64,000 nt of DNA from Hyphomicrobiales bacterium (GCA_016716745.1 JADJVD010000006.1:1-64000), one strand, 5' to 3'. Counted from the stretch's first letter, positions 26,819 through 35,787 are shown. Numbers and translations are program-made. Notes: generated by a model not told the origin, from the letters alone.

Positions 26819-27028
26819 TCAACCTCGCGCCTTCAGCCCCTTCTTGCGCGCGCCCGGCGTCGTCGGTTGACTGACGGACGGCGGGTCGCTCGCCGGGAAC
26901 GTCTCCGTCAACCCTTCGTCCAGCGCCTTGAGAAGGCGCTTCTGCGCCGGATCGGTCCTGATCCTTCGCTCGGGGTGAGGGTCCTTGCGGTCGAAGATCG
27001 AGGGTGTCCCGTCGCGTCCGCCGCTCAT
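26819..27028 (-). CDS. Small conserved hypothetical protein, 69 residues
   Basis: I chose the ATG at 27028 because a strong GGAGG ribosome site lies 6 bp upstream on the minus strand; the frame also runs further upstream. The protein starts MSGGRDGTPSIFDRKDPHPERRI and contains LDEGLTETFPASDPPSVSQP. The ETFPASDPPS motif recurs in short uncharacterised proteins of many proteobacteria. It is basic and probably unstructured at its ends. Function is not known. It faces the HicA-like gene tail to tail. Confidence 0.7.
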   Translation of the reverse strand: MSGGRDGTPSIFDRKDPHPERRIRTDPAQKRLLKALDEGLTETFPASDPPSVSQPTTPGARKKGLKARG

Positions 27029-27182
27029 CGCGTCCTCCACATGGCTGTGGCCCATGAGAACGGTAACGTCCGCCGCCGCGAAATGTTCCGCGCCACATCG
27101 ACAGGATCGGCGGTCGCGCAATCCTGCTCTATCCTCGCGAATGCGCGACGCTATGATGCGCCTGCCGAACGATGGAGCCTCC

Positions 27183-27806
27183 ATGGACGCGCTGACGCAA
27201 TGGCCCTTCTGGGCCACCGCCTTTCTCATCGTTGCGACGCCGGGGACGGGCGCGATCTACACGCTCGCGGCCGGCCTGTCGCAGGGCCCGCGCGCCGGCG
27301 TGTGGGCGGCGTTCGCGTCGACGCTCGGCATCGTGCCGCATGTCGCCGCCGCGTTGACGGGGCTCGCCGCCGTGTTGCACGCGAGCGCGCTCGCCTTCGA
27401 CGCGCTGAAATGGCTCGGCGTCGCCTATCTGCTGTGGATGGCCTGGGGCATGTTCAACGACACCGGCGCGCTGCGCGTGACGGCGGACGCGCCGCGCAAG
27501 CCCGCGCTGCGCGTGCTCGCCGACGGGCTGGCGCTCAATCTGCTCAATCCCAAACTGTCGATCTTCTTCGTCGCCTTCCTGCCGCAGTTCGTGCGCGCCG
27601 ACGCCGCCGCGCCGCTGGCCGACATGATCGCGATCAGCCTCGCCTTCATGGCGCTCACCTTCGTCGTCTTCGCCGTCTATGGCGCGGCGGCGGGCGCGCT
27701 GCGCGCGCGCGTCATCGAGCGCCCCTCGGTTCTGGCCTGGCTGCGGCGCTCCTTTGCTGTCGGCTTCGGCCTGCTGGCGGCGCGGCTCGCCGTCTCCGAG
27801 CGTTGA
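27183..27806 (+). CDS. LysE/RhtB-family amino acid exporter
   Basis: The 207-residue membrane protein starts MDALTQWPFWATAFLIVATPGTGAIYTLAAGLSQGPRAG, the N-terminal LysE signature with the PG kink in helix 1, and has about six helices, including LALNLLNPKLSIFFVAFLPQF, the second diagnostic stretch. Family members export amino acids such as lysine or homoserine lactone; the substrate here cannot be read from the sequence. It is followed four bases later by the YjbQ-like gene. Confidence 0.9.
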   Translation: MDALTQWPFWATAFLIVATPGTGAIYTLAAGLSQGPRAGVWAAFASTLGIVPHVAAALTGLAAVLHASALAFDALKWLGVAYLLWMAWGMFNDTGALRVTADAPRKPALRVLADGLALNLLNPKLSIFFVAFLPQFVRADAAAPLADMIAISLAFMALTFVVFAVYGAAAGALRARVIERPSVLAWLRRSFAVGFGLLAARLAVSER

Positions 27807-27810
27807 GGGA

Positions 27811-28230
27811 ATGCCCCAGACCACCCTCACGCTGCGCACGCGCGGCCCCGGCCTCGTCGAGTTCACCGACCGCGCCGCCGCCTTCGTGCGCGCCAGCGGC
27901 GTGACGGAGGGGCTGCTCACGATCTTCGTGCGCCACACCTCCTGCTCGCTGCTCATCCAGGAGAACGCCGATCCGGACGTTCGGGCCGATCTCGACGCCT
28001 TCTTCCGCCGTCTCGTTCCGTTGGCGGACGATCCCTCGATGCGCTGGATCACGCACACCACCGAAGGGCCGGACGACATGCCCGCCCATATCAAGGCGGC
28101 GCTGACCGCGGTCTCGCTCGGCGTGCCGGTGATGGGCGGGCGGCTCGCGCTCGGCGCCTGGCAGGGGCTCTACCTGTTCGAGCATCGCGCCGCGCCGCAC
28201 AGCCGCCAGATCGTCCTGCACCTCGCCTGA
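27811..28230 (+). CDS. YjbQ/UPF0047 family protein
   Basis: The 139-residue product is a typical UPF0047 member. The conserved histidine cluster is visible in IFVRHTSCSLLIQENADPDV, WITHTTEGPDDMPAHIKAAL and the ending FEHRAAPHSRQIVLHL. Family proteins form compact trimers with a metal-like His site. A weak thiamine phosphate synthase activity has been reported for E. coli YjbQ, but the true role is not settled. It is probably cotranscribed with the LysE gene. Confidence 0.9.
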   Translation: MPQTTLTLRTRGPGLVEFTDRAAAFVRASGVTEGLLTIFVRHTSCSLLIQENADPDVRADLDAFFRRLVPLADDPSMRWITHTTEGPDDMPAHIKAALTAVSLGVPVMGGRLALGAWQGLYLFEHRAAPHSRQIVLHLA

Positions 28231-28443
28231 CGGGCGCCGGCCGCGCCCTGCTGCCGGGCCGGAAACGCCCGCCGCTGCGCGCTCTTTTCCGCTATTGACA
28301 GGCTCCACTTTGAGATTCGCCCGATTCGCAGGGGTTTTTTGCGCGCAAATCGCAAAAATCCCCTGTTTCAGGGCTTGTCGCGACTCAATCGAGGATGCAG
28401 ACCTATGGCGCTCCGCCAGCCCATGATTCTTCGGAGAATACCC

Positions 28444-28785
28444 ATGGCCAAGACCGCCAAAGCTGCTCCCGCCAAGAAGGCCGCCCCCAAGGCTGCCTCC
28501 GAAAAGGCGGCTACTGTCACCGTCAAGAAGATCGCCGCCGAGATCGCGCCCGCCCACGAGCTGTCCAACAAGGGCGCCGAGGCGGTCATCAGCGCCTTCG
28601 TCGACGTCATCGTGAAGCACCTCAAGAAGGGCGAGCGCGTCCGCATCGGCGGCCTCGGCATCATGCAGGTGAAGAAGCGCCCTGCCCGCATGGGCCGCAA
28701 CCCGGCCACCGGCGAGCAGATCAAGATCAAGGCGTCGAAGAAGGTCGCCTTCCGTCCGCTCAAGGAGCTGAAGGAAGCGATCTGA
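28444..28785 (+). CDS. HU-family DNA-binding protein
   Basis: The 113-residue protein has an unusual Ala/Lys-rich N-terminal extension (MAKTAKAAPAKKAAPKAAS) followed by an HU fold (IAAEIAPAHELSNKGAEAVI) and the DNA-binding arm with GERVRIGGLGIMQVKKRPARMGRNP. The usual FGxF segment is replaced by GLGIMQV. HU dimers bend and wrap DNA. The lysine-rich extension probably adds non-specific DNA contacts. The 213-bp upstream region holds TTGACA at 28295 but no clear -10; a terminator follows the gene. Confidence 0.92.
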   Translation: MAKTAKAAPAKKAAPKAASEKAATVTVKKIAAEIAPAHELSNKGAEAVISAFVDVIVKHLKKGERVRIGGLGIMQVKKRPARMGRNPATGEQIKIKASKKVAFRPLKELKEAI

Positions 28786-28806
28786 GCCTCCTCGCTCTGT
28801 TTCGCG

Positions 28807-28843
28807 AAAGGCCGTTGCGCCATGCTGGCGCGGCGGCCTTTTC
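28807..28843 (+). terminator. Rho-independent terminator after the HU gene
   Basis: The arms AAAGGCCGTTGCGCC and GGCGCGGCGGCCTTT pair around the loop ATGCT, with one small mismatch, and are followed by T residues. It lies 22 bp after the HU stop codon. Confidence 0.88.
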
Positions 28844-28937
28844 GTTTGCCGCCGCCCCGCGCCGCGCCGGTCCGCGCGCCGGTCCGATTGTCGGGCCTCG
28901 CGTCGCCTGCTAGGCAGAGGGGCGCAAGGAGGCCGGC

Positions 28938-29231
28938 ATGTCCTTCCTGAAAAAGCTGTTCGGACTTGGCGGCGGCGGCGACGCGCCCGAGGAGGCGCGC
29001 GCGCAGCCGCAGGAGTATGAGGGCTTCACGATTCTCGCCACGCCCTACAAGGAGGGCGGGCAGTATCAGCTCTGCGGCGTCGTCTCCAAACAGATCGATG
29101 GCCAGCGCCGCGAACATCGCTTCATCCGCGCCGACCGTTTCGCCTCGATGGAGGACGCGGTCGAGATGACCTTGATGAAGGCCCGCCAGATCGTCGATCA
29201 GCAGGGTGAGCGCATCTTCCGCGACGGCTGA
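28938..29231 (+). CDS. HlyU-family protein
   Basis: The 97-residue product starts MSFLKKLFGLGGGG and continues YEGFTILATPYKEGGQYQLCGVVSK and HRFIRADRFASMEDAVEMTLMKARQIVDQQGERIF, which is the full pattern of the HlyU-like transcriptional activator family (the Pfam HlyU family, not the ArsR-type HlyU of Vibrio). The name is historic and its role in Hyphomicrobiales is unknown. It is a single gene with its own ribosome site (AAGGAGG). Confidence 0.85.
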   Translation: MSFLKKLFGLGGGGDAPEEARAQPQEYEGFTILATPYKEGGQYQLCGVVSKQIDGQRREHRFIRADRFASMEDAVEMTLMKARQIVDQQGERIFRDG

Positions 29232-29373
29232 AGCCTGCATCGCGTCGCCGCCGATCCAGGCGAGCGCCGGCGGCGCGCCGCCATGCCGCCGCAGCAATTT
29301 GGCGGCCTCCTCCGTGCGCAGGCCCCCGTCGCGCGCGATCTCCATGTCGGCCAGCGGGCCGCAGGCGCATCGC
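29231..29373 (-). pseudogene. Possible remnant of a decayed gene
   Basis: On the minus strand between hlyU and the MFS gene the frame reads MEIARDGGLRTEEAAKL... AWIGGDAMQ, with high GC in third positions, and looks protein-like. It then runs antisense into hlyU, where it cannot be real. It may be the fragment of a lost gene. In such GC-rich DNA chance frames are common, so this is weak. Confidence 0.25.
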
Positions 29374-29423
29374 TGCGCAGGCGCCGGCCATGCGTTGCGG
29401 CGAGTTGACGCGGCCGAGGCGCG

Positions 29424-30665
29424 ATGCTCGAACGGCGCATGTTCTCCGTCTCCGACCGCACCATCGAGCAGGATTCGCCCGCCGCCTGGTCGCGCCTCGC
29501 GGCCACGCTCGTGGCCGGCACGGTCGCCTGCGGCGGCAACTGGACGGTGGTGGTCGCGCTGCCGATCGTCGAGCAGGAGTTCGGCACGGCGCGTGCGGGC
29601 GCCTCCTTTCCCTACACCTGCGCGATGGCGGGCTTCGCCGCCGGCACGCTCGTCATGGGCCGCGTCGCCGACCGCTGGGGCGTCGTCGCGCCGCTGCTCA
29701 TTTCGGCGGCCGCGCTGCTGATCGGCTATGCGCTGGCGAGCGTGTCGGCAGATCTGTGGCAGTTCGCGCTCGTCCACGCCTTCTTCATCGGCGTCGGCGC
29801 GTCGGCGGGCTTCGCCCCGCTGATGGCGGACATCTCGCATTTCTTCGCGCGCCGGCGCGGCCTCGCCGTGGTGATCGCGGCGACCGGCAGCTACCTCGCC
29901 GGCGTCGTCTGGCCGCAAATTTTTCAGCTGGCGATGGCGGCGTGGGGCTGGCGCATGGCGCATCTGGCGGCCGGCATAGGCATGGCCGCGATCCTGGCGC
30001 CGATGGCGTTCGCCTTCCGCGCCCGGCCGGCGCAGCGCGCCCGCGCCGTCGCTCAGGCGGCGGCCGGCCCGGCGCGCGGCGATTCCGGCCTGTCGCCCCG
30101 GGCGTTGCAGATCCTGCTCGTCGCGGCGGGCTTCGCCTGCTGCGTCGCCATGGCGATGCCGCAGGTCCACATCGTCGCCTATTGCGGCGACCTCGGCTAC
30201 GGCGTGGCGCGCGGCGCCGACATGCTGTCGGCGATGCTGGGCCTCGGCATCGTCAGCCGCATCGCCTCCGGCTGGCTGGCCGACCGCATCGGCGGGGCGG
30301 CGGTGCTGCTGATCGGCTCGTTCATGCAGGGGCTGGCGCTGTTCCTGTATCTGTTCTTCGACGGGCTCGCCTCGCTGTTCGTCATCTCGGCGATCTTCGG
30401 CCTGTTCCAGGGCGGCATCGTGCCGATGTACGCCGTGATCATCCGCGAATATCTGCCGGCGGCGGAGGCGGGGGCGCGCATAGGCCTCGTCATCACCGCG
30501 ACCATTCTCGGCATGGCCTTCGGCGGCTTCGTCTCCGGCGTGATCTTCGACGCGACAGGCTCCTACCGCATGGCGTTCCTCAACGGACTCGTCTGGAACC
30601 TCGTCAATCTGGCGCTGGCGGCGTGGCTGTTCGCCGCCCCGCGCGGCCGACTGAGGCCGGCGTGA
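29424..30665 (+). CDS. MFS transporter
   Basis: The 413-residue product has twelve predicted helices and the MFS loop 2-3 motif GRVADRWGVVAPLL, with an equivalent in the second half (SGWLADRIGGAAVLL). It most resembles the oxalate/formate antiporter-like and monocarboxylate-type branch of the superfamily (ISHFFARRRGLAVVIAATGSYLAG), but the substrate cannot be assigned. A GAGG ribosome site supports the ATG at 29424. Its stop overlaps the GTG start of the next gene. Confidence 0.9.
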   Translation: MLERRMFSVSDRTIEQDSPAAWSRLAATLVAGTVACGGNWTVVVALPIVEQEFGTARAGASFPYTCAMAGFAAGTLVMGRVADRWGVVAPLLISAAALLIGYALASVSADLWQFALVHAFFIGVGASAGFAPLMADISHFFARRRGLAVVIAATGSYLAGVVWPQIFQLAMAAWGWRMAHLAAGIGMAAILAPMAFAFRARPAQRARAVAQAAAGPARGDSGLSPRALQILLVAAGFACCVAMAMPQVHIVAYCGDLGYGVARGADMLSAMLGLGIVSRIASGWLADRIGGAAVLLIGSFMQGLALFLYLFFDGLASLFVISAIFGLFQGGIVPMYAVIIREYLPAAEAGARIGLVITATILGMAFGGFVSGVIFDATGSYRMAFLNGLVWNLVNLALAAWLFAAPRGRLRPA

Positions 30666-31285
30666 GCGCGCCGCGCGCCCTCGTCCTCGCGCTCGCGCTG
30701 GCGGCCGCATGGCCCGCCTGCGCGGCCGAGCCGGTCACCTCGCAGGGTCGGCGCCTCGCCGCAGCGCTTGACAGCCTCGACGTCGAGAGCCGCTGGCTGC
30801 CCGGCGCGCGCGTCGACTGGGAGAGCGGCCTGCCGAACGGGCGGCCGATCACGCGCCCCGGCCGCCACACCCATTGCAGCGCCTTCGTCGCCGCCGCCGC
30901 CCTGCGGCTCGGCGTCTACATCCTGCGTCCGCCCGAGCACGGCCAGACCCTGCTCGCCAACGCGCAGGCGGACTGGCTCGCCGGCGAAGGCGCGACGCAG
31001 GGATGGACGCCCGTGCCGACGGCGGCGCAGGCGCAGGCGCTGGCCAATCGCGGGACGCTTGTCGTCGCCTCCTACAAGAACCGGCGACCGGAGCGGGCGG
31101 GGCACATCGCCATCGTGCGCCCCAGCGACAAGAGCGACGCGGCGCTCGCCGAGGAGGGCCCGCAGGTCGCGCAGGCCGGAACCGTCAACGCGGCGAGCGT
31201 CAGCCTGCGCGTCGGCTTTTCGCGCAGCCCCTCGGCGCTGCGCCACGACCTCATCCGCTATTTCGCCCACCCCGTCGCGCCGTGA
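30662..31285 (+). CDS. Secreted NlpC/CHAP-like cysteine peptidase candidate
   Basis: The GTG start overlaps the MFS stop. The 207-residue product has a signal peptide (residues 1-22, ending PACAAE), then a cysteine in HTHCSAFVAAAALRLG (C72) and a histidine in RAGHIAIVRP (H148). A Cys at the start of a helix followed much later by a GHIAIV strand is the layout of NlpC/P60 and CHAP amidases, so I infer a periplasmic or secreted peptidoglycan-type hydrolase. I do not recognise a closer family. Translational coupling to an MFS transporter is unusual. Confidence 0.72.
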   Translation: MSAPRALVLALALAAAWPACAAEPVTSQGRRLAAALDSLDVESRWLPGARVDWESGLPNGRPITRPGRHTHCSAFVAAAALRLGVYILRPPEHGQTLLANAQADWLAGEGATQGWTPVPTAAQAQALANRGTLVVASYKNRRPERAGHIAIVRPSDKSDAALAEEGPQVAQAGTVNAASVSLRVGFSRSPSALRHDLIRYFAHPVAP

Positions 31286-31337
31286 CGGGCGCGCGGCGAT
31301 TGGCTAGGCTCGCGCCGTCGAAAGGAGCCGCCCCCGC

Positions 31338-31727
31338 ATGACCGACACGACCGAAGAGCCGCAAGGCGAACTCACCGTCCGCCTCATCGCCATGCCGAGC
31401 GACACCAACGCCAATGGCGACATTTTCGGCGGCTGGGTGCTCTCGCAGATGGACCAGGCCGGCGGCATCGCGGCGGTCGAGCGCGCGCAGGGCCGCGTCG
31501 TCACCGTCGCCATCGACGCGATGACCTTCATCCGTCCGGTGCGCGTCGGCGACGTGCTGTGCGTCTATACGGGGATCGACAAGGTCGGCCGCACCTCGAT
31601 GAAGGTGCATATCGAGGCCTGGGCGCAGCGCTTCCGCACGCATCATCGCGAGAAGGTGACGGACGGAACCTTCACCTTCGTCGCCATCGACGACGATGGC
31701 CGGCCGCGCCCGATTCCGACCGCCTGA
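31338..31727 (+). CDS. Acyl-CoA thioesterase, YciA-like hotdog protein
   Basis: The 129-residue product is a single hotdog domain: LIAMPSDTNANGDIFGGWVLSQMDQAG holds the catalytic Asn/Asp region and helix, and VTVAIDAMTFIRPVRVGDVLCVY the second conserved stretch. YciA enzymes hydrolyse a wide range of acyl-CoAs. It is a single gene with an AAGGAG ribosome site and lies tail to tail with the TetR gene. Confidence 0.92.
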   Translation: MTDTTEEPQGELTVRLIAMPSDTNANGDIFGGWVLSQMDQAGGIAAVERAQGRVVTVAIDAMTFIRPVRVGDVLCVYTGIDKVGRTSMKVHIEAWAQRFRTHHREKVTDGTFTFVAIDDDGRPRPIPTA

Positions 31728-31736
31728 GATCGCGGA

Positions 31737-32378
31737 TCAGCCCGGCGCGCGCACGCGCGGGCGGCGCTCCTCGTCGACCTCGCCGCAGCGCAACACCGCG
31801 AGCGCGGCGCGCGCGAGCTGCTCGACGCGCGCGCCGAGCGGCCCTTCGATGCGCCCGTAGAGCTTGAACACCGCCGGCTGCACCACGGCGCCGAGCGCCA
31901 TCGCGGCGGCGAGATCCGGGTCGCTCTCGCCGATCTCGCCTTTGCGCCAGGCCTCGCGCATCATGCCGCGCAGCGCCTCCACCGCATTGGCCTCCGCGTC
32001 CTTCGGCACGAAGCGCAAATGCGCGTGCTGATTGAGCAGCAGAAACGCGAAGACGTCCGGCTCCTCGTCGAACAGCGCGCAGAACAGCGCCACCAGCGCG
32101 CCGACCTTGTCGCGGAACGGCCGCCGCTCGGCGGCGATCTCGCGGATCGCGCGCGCCAGCTCGCCGTAGTGATGCGCGAAGATCGCCTGCGCCATCTCCT
32201 CCTTCGAGGCGAAGTGGCGATAGAGCGCCGCGTCCGCCACGCCGACGGCCGACGAGATGTCCTTGATCGACGCGCCGTCGACGCCGCGCAGCGCGAACAG
32301 GCGCAGCGCCTCCCGTTCGATCGCCTGCCGGGTGCGATGGCCGTCGCGGCCGCGGCGCGCTGTGGCTTCGAGCGTCAT
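31737..32378 (-). CDS. TetR-family transcriptional regulator
   Basis: The 213-residue product has an N-terminal helix-turn-helix (LFALRGVDGASIKDISSAVG, then ALYRHFASKEEMAQAIF) and a variable ligand-binding domain. I chose the ATG at 32378; it lies 7 bp after the stop of the acyl ligase fusion gene, so both are in one operon. A perfect 16-bp palindrome upstream of the operon (35829-35844) is the natural candidate operator, giving autoregulation. An acyl-CoA or fatty acid ligand is likely from the context, as with FadR/PsrA-type TetR proteins, but is an inference. Confidence 0.92.
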   Translation of the reverse strand: MTLEATARRGRDGHRTRQAIEREALRLFALRGVDGASIKDISSAVGVADAALYRHFASKEEMAQAIFAHHYGELARAIREIAAERRPFRDKVGALVALFCALFDEEPDVFAFLLLNQHAHLRFVPKDAEANAVEALRGMMREAWRKGEIGESDPDLAAAMALGAVVQPAVFKLYGRIEGPLGARVEQLARAALAVLRCGEVDEERRPRVRAPG

Positions 32379-32385
32379 CGCCGCC

Positions 32386-35300
32386 TCACGCCGCCGCCCG
32401 CGCGACCTTCTCGCGCACCAGCTTGTCGAGCTGCACATAGTCGGTCTTGCCGGAGCCGAGCAGCGGGATCGCCTCGACGTTGAGCACTTCGGACGGCGCC
32501 ATCAGCTCCGTCGCTCCCTTGGCGCGCAGATGCGCCTGCACGGCCGAGCGCGTCGCGTCCGCCTTCGTCGTGACGAGGATCAGCCGCTCGCCCTTGCGCG
32601 GATCGGGCACGTTCACCATCGCGAACAAGTGCTCCGGCGAATAGTCGGCGAGCAGTTGTTCGACCTGCGCCAGCGACACCATCTCGCCGGCGATCTTGGC
32701 GAAGCGTTTGGCGCGCCCCTTGATCGTGACGAACTTCTGCGCGTCGACGGTGACGATGTCGCCGGTGTCGTGCCAGCCCTCGGGCGCGGGCTCCAGCACG
32801 GCCGGGCGCTCGGCGCGGTAATAGCCGAGCATGACGTTGGGGCCGCGCACATGCAGGCGGCCGCCTTCCTCGATGCCGGGCACGGTTTCGAGCCGATACT
32901 CGACGCCCGGCATCAGCCGGCCGACGGTGCCGACGCGGTTGAACATCGGGTCGTTCACCGCCAGCACCGGCGAGGTCTCGGTGACGCCGTAACCCTCCAG
33001 AATGCGCAGGCCGAACTTCTCGTTGTAGACGCGCCGCGTCTCCGCCTTCACCGGCTCGGCGCCGGCGACGACGTAGCGCACCGAGCGGAAGTCGTACGGG
33101 TTCGCGGTGCGGGCGTAGCCGGCGAGGAACGTGTCCGTGCCGAACAGCACGGTGGAGTTGGAGCCGTAGACGAGTTCGGGAATCTGCCGGTAGTGCAGCG
33201 GCGAGGGGTAGAGATAGAGCTTCATGCCGGTGAGCATCGGCAGCAGCATGCCGCCGGTCATGCCGAAGGAATGGAACACCGGCAGCACGTTGAACACGCT
33301 GTCGCGCGCGGTGATGTCGTAGCGCGCGACGATCTGCTGCACATTGCCGACGATGTTGCGATGCGACAGCACGACGGCCTTCGGCGAGCCTTCCGAGCCG
33401 GAGGTGAACAGGATCGCCGCAGGATCGGACGTGTTGCGTTTGGTCAGCGGACGACCGGCCTCCAGCATCGCGCGCAGCTTGCCGCCGAGGCCGATCGCAG
33501 CGCGCACGTCCTCCAGCCAGACGATGCGCTGGGAGGCCTGCAACGCCTCGACGACGGCGCCGAGATTGGCCTTCTCGACGAAGGCGCGCGAGGACAGGAC
33601 GGTCTTCACGGCCGCGGTCGCGCAGGCGGCCGCGATGTTCGCCGCGCCGGCCGTGTAGTTGATCATCGCCGGAACGCGGCCGGCCTGCTGAAGCGCGAAG
33701 AAGGTGACCGCCGCGCCGTTGGCGTTCGGCAGCATCAGGCCGACCGCCTCGCCCGGCGTCGTGAAGTCGCAGATCTTGCGGGCGAGCGCGGCGGCGCCGA
33801 TCATCGCCTTGCGCGCGGTGAGCTTGCCGGTGACGGGATCCTCGAGCAGATCGCGCGACAGGCCATGCGCGGCGTTGGCCCTGGCCAGCGCCTCGAACAG
33901 CGTCATGTCGAGGCTCGATGTCCTGAAGTAGAGGTCGGACATCACGTCGTAGAGCGCAGCGCCCGCCGCCTGCCGGCGCTTGCGGCCCTTCAGCTCAGGG
34001 TCGATGGCGAGCTTGCGCGGCGGCAGGAAGGTGACTCGCACCTTCGGGAACAGGCTGCGTCGCACCTGGCCGTCGTGCAGGCGGGAGAAGAACGTCTTCT
34101 CCAGCCCTTCGAGGCGCACCGGCACGATGGTCGCGTCCGCCTTGTCGGCGATCATCGCGGCGCCGTCATACACCTTCATCAAGGCGCCCGTGATGGTGAT
34201 GCGTCCTTCGGGGAAGATGACGAGACGGTTGCCCTTCTTCACCTCGCCGATCAGGCCGCGCGTCGACAGCGGCTTGGTCGGGTCCATCGGGAAGACGCGC
34301 GCGATCTTCAGGAACGGCTTGATCCACCATTTCTTGGCGATGCCGGAGTCGATGGCGAAGACGGGCTTCTCCTCGAGCAGCGACAAGGCCAGCGGCGCAT
34401 CGAGGAAGGAGACGTGGTTGAGCGCGATCACCGCGCGCGGCCCTGCGGCCTTCACATGTTCGAGGCCCCGCACTTCGAGGCGATGGAACAGGCGGAAATA
34501 AAGGTTCAGCATGTCACCCCCGAAATTGGCGGGAAGGGCGCGGAAGAGATAGATCGCGGCGCCGACGCAGAGCGCGCCGAGTCCGATCAGCAGGGCCGGC
34601 TCGCCGAGGCCGACCGCCGGCGATTGCAGGGCGGCGGCGATCAGCGAGCCCGCGACCATGAAGATCGCGTTCATGACGTTGACGCCGGCGACGACGCGGG
34701 CGCGGCGATCCTCGCCCGCCCAGGATTGCACGGCGGAGAACAGCGGCACGACGAACAGGCCGCCCATCGCGGCCAGACCCGCCACGTCGATGGCGACGCG
34801 CACGCCGATGACGCTGGAAAACACCTCGCGCAGGCCCGCCGTGCCCGTCGCCGTGACGCCATGCGTGGCGAGGCCGAGGTCGACGAGGAAGGCCGCCATG
34901 CCGAGCGCCGCGAAAGGCGTGACGACGAGCAGGATGCGCCCATGCGCCAACATCGCCGCGGCGATGGAGCCAATGGCGATGCCGACCGCGAACAGCGCGT
35001 TGACGGCGGTCTCGACGTCGATGCCGCCGCCGATGCGCGTCTTCACCAGCACCGCGACGAGCGGCAGCGTCACCGCGCCGACCACCCAGAACAGGCTGAG
35101 CCCGATGGCGCCGACCCACAGCCGCCTGTCGGCGCGCAGCGTCGCGACCAGCCGCATCGTCGACGCGAAGATGTTGGCGTCGACCTTCAGGCCGGGCGCG
35201 GCCGCCTTGGTCGAGGGGATGAAGCGCGAGGCGCCCCAGCAGGCGAGCGCCACCGCCATCAGCTGCGCGACGACGGTGATCGGCTCGCGCCCGTGGTCGG

Positions 35301-35787
35301 CCGCGTAGCCGCCGACGACGATGCCGAGCAGAATCGCCAGAAACGTCGCCGCCTCGACCAGCGCATTGCCGGCCGGCAACTCCTCGGTGCGCAGATGGTC
35401 GGGCAGAATGCCGTATTTGATCGGCCCGAACAGCGCGGCGACGACGCCGAGCCCGGTGAGCGCGACGAACAGCATCGGCAGCGACGCGTAGAAGAACCCC
35501 GCCGCCGCGATCATCTGCACGAAGATCTCGGAGAATTTCAGCCGCCGCGCGATCAGCGCCTTGTCGTGCGCGTCGGCGAGTTCGCCGCCGAGGCCGGAGA
35601 GCAGGATCGAGGGCAGGATGAACAGGCCGATGGCGAGCGTCACGAGCGAGGCCGCGCCCGCTTCCCCGATGCGGAACAGGATCAGCATCGCCAGCATGTT
35701 GCGGACGAAATTGTCGTTGAAGGCCGAGAAGAACTGGCACCAGAACAGCGGCGCGAACCGCCGCGACGACATCAGCGCCCCAAACAT
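32386..35787 (-). CDS. LplT-PlsC-acyl ligase fusion (Aas-like lysophospholipid recycling enzyme)
   Basis: The 1133-residue protein joins three modules. Residues 1 to about 420 are an MFS flippase like LplT (RRFAPLFWCQFFSAFNDNF). About 430-640 is a PlsC acyltransferase with the H(X)4D motif NHVSFLD (H458, D463) and FPEGRIT. About 650-1133 is an AMP-binding ligase with P-loop TSGSEGSPK (795-803) and GYGVTETSP. LplT plus Aas in E. coli import lysophospholipid and re-acylate it using acyl-ACP made in place; this fusion should do the same at the inner membrane. A GGGAGGG ribosome site supports the ATG at 35787. It heads an operon with the TetR gene. Confidence 0.93.
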   Translation of the reverse strand: MFGALMSSRRFAPLFWCQFFSAFNDNFVRNMLAMLILFRIGEAGAASLVTLAIGLFILPSILLSGLGGELADAHDKALIARRLKFSEIFVQMIAAAGFFYASLPMLFVALTGLGVVAALFGPIKYGILPDHLRTEELPAGNALVEAATFLAILLGIVVGGYAADHGREPITVVAQLMAVALACWGASRFIPSTKAAAPGLKVDANIFASTMRLVATLRADRRLWVGAIGLSLFWVVGAVTLPLVAVLVKTRIGGGIDVETAVNALFAVGIAIGSIAAAMLAHGRILLVVTPFAALGMAAFLVDLGLATHGVTATGTAGLREVFSSVIGVRVAIDVAGLAAMGGLFVVPLFSAVQSWAGEDRRARVVAGVNVMNAIFMVAGSLIAAALQSPAVGLGEPALLIGLGALCVGAAIYLFRALPANFGGDMLNLYFRLFHRLEVRGLEHVKAAGPRAVIALNHVSFLDAPLALSLLEEKPVFAIDSGIAKKWWIKPFLKIARVFPMDPTKPLSTRGLIGEVKKGNRLVIFPEGRITITGALMKVYDGAAMIADKADATIVPVRLEGLEKTFFSRLHDGQVRRSLFPKVRVTFLPPRKLAIDPELKGRKRRQAAGAALYDVMSDLYFRTSSLDMTLFEALARANAAHGLSRDLLEDPVTGKLTARKAMIGAAALARKICDFTTPGEAVGLMLPNANGAAVTFFALQQAGRVPAMINYTAGAANIAAACATAAVKTVLSSRAFVEKANLGAVVEALQASQRIVWLEDVRAAIGLGGKLRAMLEAGRPLTKRNTSDPAAILFTSGSEGSPKAVVLSHRNIVGNVQQIVARYDITARDSVFNVLPVFHSFGMTGGMLLPMLTGMKLYLYPSPLHYRQIPELVYGSNSTVLFGTDTFLAGYARTANPYDFRSVRYVVAGAEPVKAETRRVYNEKFGLRILEGYGVTETSPVLAVNDPMFNRVGTVGRLMPGVEYRLETVPGIEEGGRLHVRGPNVMLGYYRAERPAVLEPAPEGWHDTGDIVTVDAQKFVTIKGRAKRFAKIAGEMVSLAQVEQLLADYSPEHLFAMVNVPDPRKGERLILVTTKADATRSAVQAHLRAKGATELMAPSEVLNVEAIPLLGSGKTDYVQLDKLVREKVARAAA

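Noticed and set aside
28295..28320. TTGACA as a full promoter for the HU gene
   Set aside because: No acceptable -10 element is found at 15-18 bp spacing.
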